From positions 2,294,001 to 2,358,000 of the forward strand of contig CAVRYY010000001.1 in assembly GCA_963725655.1 (NCBI GenBank): 64,000 bases of DNA. Reading direction: 5' to 3'. Every line of letters starts with the position of its first letter. Position 1 is the stretch's first letter. The notes beneath the pieces were generated by a model. It did no database searches, was not told the origin of the DNA, and saw only the letters and a program-made list of their open reading frames with translations. Of this stretch, positions 58,621 to 64,000 are shown one piece after another. The translations under genes were made by a program, and so were the position numbers. This DNA comes from CAVRXT01 sp963725655 (lineage in GTDB: Bacteria; Acidobacteriota; Terriglobia; Acidiferrales; UBA7541).

Positions 58621-59437
58621 GTTGGCCTTCCGCCGGGCCGATGAAGCGATGAGTGCGCGCGGCATAAAACGGCATTTTAAACATTTTTAGCGTTCTGAAA
58701 AAACGGGCGCGAGGTTCGCAAAGAAAACGGAAAAACCATTCGGCGCCGATGAACTCGACCCACTTTGGCGCGCGAGCCTTGCGGCCGGAAACGAAATCCA
58801 AAGTTCCGCCGAGGCCATAGGCGCAGTGGACGCCGATGGCGGCGAGGCGCGCCGCGTTGTCATCGATCCAATACTCCTGCTTGGGCGGCCCGAAACATAC
58901 CACCACATGATGCGCGCGGGCTTGTTGAATGCGGGCGAGAATCTGTTCGTTGGCATCGCGACCGAAGGGGTATGGGGCGATGGGCGGCGAGTACCCGGTG
59001 ATCTGTACTCCCGGGAAGCGGTCGCGCAAGACCGCTGCGGCGCCGGAGTTGGATTCCTCATTTGCGCCCAAGAGAAAAAGGCGCTGCGAAGTTCGCTGGC
59101 AATGACCGGCCAGATCGAAAACAAAATTGGAGCCATTCTGCCGGGTAATTTCGTAAGCGGGATACAGCAGTTTGCAGATGCCCTGGAGCACGCGACCGTC
59201 GATGGTGTTTCGCGAGCGCGTCAGAATCTCAGCCATGTGCGGATCTTCATGCGCCAGGGCAAAAATCTCCGCGTGCACGGTGACGACGTGCACGGTCTGC
59301 CCCGGACGCGGCGCGAAAACATCTTCGAGCGGGATGGAATCGAGAGTGGTGCGCCCGCACTGCAGCCGGTAGCCTTCGCCGGCATGCGTGCCGCTGGCCG
59401 CCGGCGCCGTTTCAGGCGGGAAGTTCGCTGCGCTCAT
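58610..59437 (-). CDS. WecG/TagA/CpsF family glycosyltransferase
   Basis: A 275-aa GT26 transferase that adds a sugar such as N-acetylmannosamine or related residue to a polyprenyl-linked acceptor. The N-terminal part reads VVTVHAEIFALAHEDPHM; the T-H-N-type motif is changed here. The conserved DGRVLQGICKLL, LFLLGANEESN, VVVCFGPPKQEYWID (close to GxPKQE) and GVHCAYGLGGTLDFVSGRKARAPKW are clear. ATG 59437 overlaps the end of the preceding membrane gene by 26 nt. The role in the glycan operon is a sugar transfer in repeat-unit assembly. Confidence 0.88.
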   Translation of the reverse strand: MSAANFPPETAPAASGTHAGEGYRLQCGRTTLDSIPLEDVFAPRPGQTVHVVTVHAEIFALAHEDPHMAEILTRSRNTIDGRVLQGICKLLYPAYEITRQNGSNFVFDLAGHCQRTSQRLFLLGANEESNSGAAAVLRDRFPGVQITGYSPPIAPYPFGRDANEQILARIQQARAHHVVVCFGPPKQEYWIDDNAARLAAIGVHCAYGLGGTLDFVSGRKARAPKWVEFIGAEWFFRFLCEPRARFFRTLKMFKMPFYAARTHRFIGPAEGQHGR

Positions 59438-60821
59438 GCGAAGGCGGCCTCCCTGCCAGGGTGAGACCCAGGCACGTCCCGACCACAAACCAGATCATCA
59501 GGTATTCGCTAAACGCGAAGGGATATTGCGAGGTGTGCATCACGATCAGAATACACACCGGGACCGCCTGGGCGATCAATAGCAGCGGATTTAAGCTCAA
59601 TTCCCTCTTACGGAAGTATGCGAACAGCGAGCAGCAGAACCAGATAAAGCCGGCGTAGGCTGGAAAGCCGAAATGTTCCAGCAAAAATGCGTAGCCGCTT
59701 TCGGGAATTTTCCGTACGTCGTCGCTGGTACCCTTTCCGAGAATATTGCCGGAATCGGTGAATCCCTTTTGATAAAACCAGATCAGCCCTTCGGCATGTT
59801 CACCACCGGGGCGCTGGCTGGTTACTTCACTGGTTTCCGAGTTGGCAAATTCGGCCAACGGGGAAATCGCGACGGTGGCCACGATTACCGCGAAGGCGAG
59901 GCCGCCGATGAGCACGAATTTCCGCAGACGCAGCAATACGTAGCCAATGGAGAGCGCGACAAAGATCCAGGCCGAGCGGCTAAAGGTGAAGAACAGCGCA
60001 AAGCCGCACAGCGCCAGCATCAGGTAATTGAACCAATTGTGGCGATAGAAGTAGGCAAGCAGCAAAACCGGCATAGCCATCGCGAAACTCAGGGCCAGCG
60101 GGTCGGCAAAGGTGCCCATGGCGCGGAACGACGATAGAAACAGGAAGGCTTCGCGGCCGGCGCCGGTGGCGGAAACGCCTTGATCTTCAAGCACGGTGGC
60201 GGGATCGTCGCCCTTGACGTCCATATTGTAGACGGCGATATCCGCGTTCTGTTTCCAGAAATCGATGCGGGTGAACAGGAACATGCCGATGGCGATTACG
60301 GCCAGGCCGGCGAGGAATATGGTCATGTGGCGGATGAAGCGCTTGGAGAATTCCGGGCGCAGCCAGGTGAAAGCCATGGCCACGGTGAGGATTTGAATTG
60401 GGTAGCACATCATGCGAAGTTTGCGAACGCCTTCGACGTTGAGGTCGTCGAGGAACATCGCGCCACATATGTAGCGCACCACGCAGTAGGCGGTAAAAAA
60501 GAGCAGCACCAGCATCGGCCGCGGCCACGGCCCCTGATAATTCTGCGAGAGCAGCATCAGGGCGTAGAAAAAAAGCCCGAGCAGCAGGAATTCCTTGAAA
60601 AAGATCATGCTGCGGCAGAAATCGCGTCCCGCGATTCGATTGGTATACAGGTAGGCCAGCAGGAAATTCTGGATGTAGGCCGCGGCGAAAATAAAATAGA
60701 GCGAGTTCTCCTTCCAGATCCACAGCACCGCCAACGCCGCCACCAGAACAAGTGATGAATAAAGCGCCAAGGTTATCCCCGTCCTTGTGCGTTCATCATG
60801 GCCGTTCACCGCGGCGAACAT
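59412..60821 (-). CDS. O-antigen ligase/polymerase-like membrane protein
   Basis: A 469-aa integral membrane protein with about 11-12 hydrophobic segments and a large periplasmic loop. The loop region GREAFLFLSSFRAMGTFADP and the block ILGKGTSDDVRKIPESGYAF followed by LLEHFGFPAYAG resemble the Wzy/WaaL type, where an Arg and Glu or His lie in the periplasmic loop. ATG 60821 overlaps the previous gene by 26 nt; upstream codons are open but belong to that gene's reading. Polymerase versus ligase cannot be decided without more motif data. Confidence 0.8.
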   Translation of the reverse strand: MFAAVNGHDERTRTGITLALYSSLVLVAALAVLWIWKENSLYFIFAAAYIQNFLLAYLYTNRIAGRDFCRSMIFFKEFLLLGLFFYALMLLSQNYQGPWPRPMLVLLFFTAYCVVRYICGAMFLDDLNVEGVRKLRMMCYPIQILTVAMAFTWLRPEFSKRFIRHMTIFLAGLAVIAIGMFLFTRIDFWKQNADIAVYNMDVKGDDPATVLEDQGVSATGAGREAFLFLSSFRAMGTFADPLALSFAMAMPVLLLAYFYRHNWFNYLMLALCGFALFFTFSRSAWIFVALSIGYVLLRLRKFVLIGGLAFAVIVATVAISPLAEFANSETSEVTSQRPGGEHAEGLIWFYQKGFTDSGNILGKGTSDDVRKIPESGYAFLLEHFGFPAYAGFIWFCCSLFAYFRKRELSLNPLLLIAQAVPVCILIVMHTSQYPFAFSEYLMIWFVVGTCLGLTLAGRPPSHERSELPA

Positions 60822-61668
60822 CGGCGGAGGCAATCCCGGCACCCTGCGGCACCAGAGGTTCCAAATAGCCCGGAGCGCCCGAAAGCGCCGCATCGAGCGC
60901 AGCGTGCACCTGCTTGGAAGGAGAGGATGCGCCGGCACGGATGAAGATGGTGTTGCCGCGAGTAGTGTGCGCCGGCGAATAATTGTGTGCCGCCAGCAAA
61001 TCGTTGATCAGCTGCAGGTCGCGGTGGGTCCACACGCGACTGCCATCCACGGTGTGGGCGTGGGTTTCGACGATGATGGCGCGAAAGCTGTATGTATCGA
61101 ACGGAATCGAGCGGAGAACGCTGAGCTCGTGGCCCTCGACGTCGACGCTGAGCAGGTCGATCTGCTGCGGCAAGCCGATGCCGCGGACGGCATCTTCGAA
61201 GCGCTGCAACTGCACCCGGCAAGTATCTTTTGCCTGGCTGTGAATCGCCTGGTGCATCTCACGATGGTTGGGATCCTGGGTTTCGGGGATATAGGATTGG
61301 TCGCGCAGGCTGACCATCACCGATTCGCCAGTGCGGTCGGAGATGCCGACGTTGCGGCAAGCCACCCGGGAATTGAACAGGTACAAGCGCTTGAGGCGAA
61401 GGAAAGTGTTGGCCACCGGCTCAAAGCACACGCCCCGCGCGCCGCGCAAAGCCCAATAAAAACTGTTGGAGCTGTGATAACCGTCGTTGGCACCGATATC
61501 GACGAACGTTTTCACCCCGCCGAGCAGCTGCTGCACCTCAAAATCCTCCCGGAATTCCGCGAAACCTCTTTTGCGAAACGGCAAGCGCAGTTTCTCCGCG
61601 ACGTAGAACAGCCAAAACATCTGGCTGTACGCGGGAGACTTTTTCAGGAATTCCTTGAAGGCGCCCAT
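60796..61668 (-). CDS. FkbM-family methyltransferase
   Basis: A 290-aa SAM-dependent methyltransferase. It has VKTFVDIGANDGYHSSNSFY (motif I, near residue 53), GVCFEPVANTFLRLKRL, and the FkbM signature IDLLSVDVEGHELSVLRSI near 178. The family methylates sugars in surface glycans and some antibiotics. Start ATG 61668; the flippase stop lies 89 nt upstream and the membrane gene's start overlaps its end. Part of the same operon; the second methyltransferase is of TylF type. Confidence 0.88.
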   Translation of the reverse strand: MGAFKEFLKKSPAYSQMFWLFYVAEKLRLPFRKRGFAEFREDFEVQQLLGGVKTFVDIGANDGYHSSNSFYWALRGARGVCFEPVANTFLRLKRLYLFNSRVACRNVGISDRTGESVMVSLRDQSYIPETQDPNHREMHQAIHSQAKDTCRVQLQRFEDAVRGIGLPQQIDLLSVDVEGHELSVLRSIPFDTYSFRAIIVETHAHTVDGSRVWTHRDLQLINDLLAAHNYSPAHTTRGNTIFIRAGASSPSKQVHAALDAALSGAPGYLEPLVPQGAGIASADVRRGERP

Positions 61669-61757
61669 CTGGCTCCGTTTTTCTTAAGTCCGCCACCACC
61701 GGCCAGCATTCCGAGAATCAAGGCCACCCGAGGCGGATTCGATCGTGTTCGATTGCG

Positions 61758-63125
61758 CTAATCCGTCGATTCAGCTCCCACGTGCACGGGAGGCAACCCT
61801 TCGTAAGCGGCACGGCCACGAACCTGAGTTCCCTGCCGCAGCCGCCACGAGAAGGCAAACATGATGGCCGCGGCATAGAGCAGCCAATAAATTGAAGTGC
61901 CCAAGGCCAGTCCGGGCAGATTATACAAATACGCGCCGAGCAGTTTGCACACCAGCCCAGCGGGGAACGCGGCCAGGCTGGCCCACATGAACAGGCGCTC
62001 TTCACGAATAATGTACAAGCTGTTGGAATAAGCGACGCACGCCAGCATGCCGATCAAATAGCCCAGCAGCAACACCAATACCAGCCAGTCGTTGGCGAAA
62101 TACTCGAAGTACGGGCGAATGGCGTGAATCCTCATCGAATAGAGCACGAACACACCGCCACAGCCGGCCGCGAGAAGAGCCAGGCTGACCAGCACCGAAC
62201 GTATGGCCACGTGGCGGGTGCCGGTGCGCAGACGCGCCCAGCCTCCGGCGGTTCCCATCTCCGCCAGTGCTTTCTGGGCCGGCTGCATGTAACCGGCAAA
62301 GGTGACGGAGACAACGTTGAGCACGATGCGCGAGAAGAAATAGTAGATGGTGAGGCTGCCCTCGCGGCACAGCGAAGCAATCACGCCATCGAACAGCGGC
62401 TCGATCTTGGATACCGCGCCACCCCCGATGAGCGGGAGAGTGCGGTCGCGGAGCGAGGCCATGTGAGTCCAGAAGAGGCCGCGCTTGTAGTGGAACGATC
62501 CGCTTCCGAGGTTGGGGAAAACCAGCGCCAGGGCGTTTCCGCCCACCAGGCACATCGCGATATCGCTAAGGTTGGTGACCGAGTGCAGCCGCGACAGCAT
62601 CAGCAGGCTGAGCAGCCAGCCCCAGAAAACGCTCATCTGCGCGGAGACTGGCCGCTCCTGCGCGAAGAGGTAGCAATTTTTAGCGGAGAGCGCCGAGAAA
62701 AGGATTTGATACACCGAGTACAGCAGAATCACCCGGCCGACCTGGTGGACGTCAATCCACGCCAGCTTGCGGAACAGCACCGGGAACATCCACAGGGTGG
62801 GATAGTAGAAAACGGCAAGCAGCAACGTGCCCGCAGCCAAGGTGCCCAGCAGGCAATTCCACAACACGGAAGCTTCGCTGTCGTCGGACTTGCTCTTGGC
62901 TTCGACAAACATGGGAATCAAAACGTTGTTGAGCGCGCCGAAAGCCAGCGTAAATATCGCCAGGGGAGCTACGATCGAAGCGAAATACAGGTCCGACCGC
63001 GTTCCTACACCCAACTTGTAGAGCGTACCGAGCTGGAAAATCAGGCTCGCGAAGGTGTTGACCCCGGAAAAGAAAAGCGAGCCGGAATACTTCCAACTGA
63101 TTCGGCCGATGAAACTCCGCTTCAC
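61758..63125 (-). CDS. Polysaccharide flippase, MOP superfamily (Wzx/MurJ-like)
   Basis: A 455-aa membrane protein with about 12 hydrophobic segments. The N-terminal helix pair (SGSLFFSGVNTFASLIFQLG, then YFASIVAPLAIFTLAFGALN) and the charged loops IPMFVEAKSKSD and YIIREERLFMWASL resemble MurJ and Wzx flippases. LPLIGGGAVSKIEPLFDGVI is the conserved central part. It probably moves the lipid-linked repeat unit across the inner membrane. Start ATG 63125. The terminal 25 residues are polar. Confidence 0.84.
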   Translation of the reverse strand: MKRSFIGRISWKYSGSLFFSGVNTFASLIFQLGTLYKLGVGTRSDLYFASIVAPLAIFTLAFGALNNVLIPMFVEAKSKSDDSEASVLWNCLLGTLAAGTLLLAVFYYPTLWMFPVLFRKLAWIDVHQVGRVILLYSVYQILFSALSAKNCYLFAQERPVSAQMSVFWGWLLSLLMLSRLHSVTNLSDIAMCLVGGNALALVFPNLGSGSFHYKRGLFWTHMASLRDRTLPLIGGGAVSKIEPLFDGVIASLCREGSLTIYYFFSRIVLNVVSVTFAGYMQPAQKALAEMGTAGGWARLRTGTRHVAIRSVLVSLALLAAGCGGVFVLYSMRIHAIRPYFEYFANDWLVLVLLLGYLIGMLACVAYSNSLYIIREERLFMWASLAAFPAGLVCKLLGAYLYNLPGLALGTSIYWLLYAAAIMFAFSWRLRQGTQVRGRAAYEGLPPVHVGAESTD

Positions 63126-63206
63126 TTCCCCCCCTTAGGTCTGGACTGGCCTATCGTTCAGCTCTATTTACTGCGCGCGCCGGAAATGAATCTGGCGCGG
63201 CATGGC

Positions 63207-64000
63207 TCACGATCCGGCAAAAGCTTCGGCACGCTCCGCGGTTTCCTCAAACGCTTTCATCATTTCGCAGGCGTTGCGGTCCCAGGTAAAAAACTTGGCG
63301 CGCGCCAGTCCACGCTCGACCAGCGCCTGGCGGAGCGAATCATCCCGCAAAACCTTCTCGATCGCCGCGGCAATCGAGGTCACGTCCTCGGGATCGGCGT
63401 GCACGGCAGCCTGGCCGGTGACTTCGAGCAGCGCGCCGCGGTTAGAGGTAACTACCGGGCAACCGCAGGCCATCGCCTCGAGGCACGGGAGCCCAAACCC
63501 CTCATAAAGCGAAGGATACACGAAGGCATGGGCGAGGCTATAGAGCCCAGCCAAATCCTCGTCCGCGACGTGTCCAGTAAAGATTACGTCATCCTTCAGA
63601 CCGGCGACGAGAATCTCGGCAAAGATGCGGTCATATAGCCATCCCTTGCGCCCAACGATCACCAGAGACGCGGTAGTGTGGCCGCTTTCCCGGAGCAACT
63701 GGAAGGCACGCAACAGCCGCGACAAATTCTTGCGCGGCTCGAGAGTCGCTACGCACAGCAGGAATTGCTGGGGCAACGCATACTTTTCCCGCAGCCGGTT
63801 CAGGGCCGCGGGATCTTCCACCCGGCGAAGGTTCGAACGCACCGCCAGATCGATCACCCGGATATCGCCGCGGCGGGCGCCAAAAAGCTTTTGCAAATCG
63901 TTGCGCGAGGACTGGCTGTCAGTGACCAGAAGCTGGCTGGTGCGTATGGCATGCCCGCCGAGGGTCTGAAAATAAATGCGCGAGGTGCGCTTCATGGTTT
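63207..64000 (-). CDS. Glycosyltransferase family 4, C-terminal part (5' end outside the window)
   Basis: The frame is open at the right edge, so at least 264 residues are seen and the N-terminal GT-B domain is likely beyond. The visible part holds VTDSQSSRNDLQKLFG, VATLEPRKNLSRLLRAFQLL (the N-terminal strand of the donor domain), LVIVGRKGW, and the catalytic E-x7-E motif in EGFGLPCLEAMACGCPVVTS. The N-terminal Met at 63995 need not be the true start. First visible gene of the glycan operon, 81 nt upstream of the flippase. The sugar donor is not known. Confidence 0.88.
   Translation of the reverse strand, partial: TMKRTSRIYFQTLGGHAIRTSQLLVTDSQSSRNDLQKLFGARRGDIRVIDLAVRSNLRRVEDPAALNRLREKYALPQQFLLCVATLEPRKNLSRLLRAFQLLRESGHTTASLVIVGRKGWLYDRIFAEILVAGLKDDVIFTGHVADEDLAGLYSLAHAFVYPSLYEGFGLPCLEAMACGCPVVTSNRGALLEVTGQAAVHADPEDVTSIAAAIEKVLRDDSLRQALVERGLARAKFFTWDRNACEMMKAFEETAERAEAFAGS

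Overview
High-GC bacterial chromosome, most likely from an Acidobacteriota member (Solibacter/Bryobacter-like). This is inferred from gene content: an ADOP-type orphan MacB-like permease, a DUF6599-like exported protein, a DUF1080 protein beside a TAT-type Gfo/Idh/MocA oxidoreductase, an M61 glycyl aminopeptidase, a BshC bacillithiol enzyme and a Cys-rich IPT/propeller lipoprotein. LpxD, a phosphoheptose isomerase and GT9 heptosyltransferase show a diderm cell with LPS. No rRNA, tRNA, CRISPR array, prophage or plasmid module was found.

Layout. 1-2716 (minus): start of a probable CCA-adding enzyme, xerD and murJ. 2794-4531 (plus): a two-lobed conserved protein and lpxD. 4823-11273 (minus): a tightly overlapping run ldcA-mpl-M61 peptidase-plsC, followed by a cytochrome c/copper monooxygenase-like protein. 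11420-18550 (minus): propeller lipoprotein, PfkB kinase, MTA phosphorylase, MBL hydrolase, MeaB and acyl-CoA dehydrogenase. 19121-22487: a secreted alpha/beta hydrolase, then a convergent Gfo/Idh and DUF1080 pair. 22622-29939 (minus): threonine aldolase, HemW, phosphoesterase, multicopper oxidase, YjbQ and a LacD-type aldolase. 30126-33279: cupin, bshC and a DapA-like lyase. 33597-44954: an ADOP permease broken by a stop codon, a single-domain ClpB-like ATPase, an alkyltransferase-like DNA repair protein, an ABC exporter pair, quinone reductase, OsmC with a TLGPGD-filter channel, ilvE and an aquaporin. 45151-55878 (plus): pilT, a RAYT transposase island (minus), recX, a CxxC/HTH-like protein, alaS, lytic transglycosylase, amidase, and an exported protein split by a frameshift. 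55894-64000 (minus): an eight-gene surface-glycan operon running off the right edge.

How the genes work together. The ldcA-mpl-M61 run has 4-nt stop/start overlaps and looks like a peptidoglycan-peptide recycling unit. The transglycosylase and amidase form a second cell-wall unit. The glycan operon supplies glycosyltransferases, a flippase, a ligase/polymerase, sugar-phosphate isomerisation and two methyltransferases.

Non-coding structure. Two repeat families stand out. One is an imperfect hairpin with a conserved left flank of about 40 nt, in three intergenic spacers (3316-3372, 4648-4765, 14407-14476). The other is a REP-like palindrome of consensus CCGACA-4nt-TGTCGG next to GCTACG, arranged in opposite orientations on either side of a RAYT gene, with a matching solitary copy at 20318-20333. 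Two genes carry apparent recent lesions: a nonsense codon at 35811 and a one-base frameshift near 55297.
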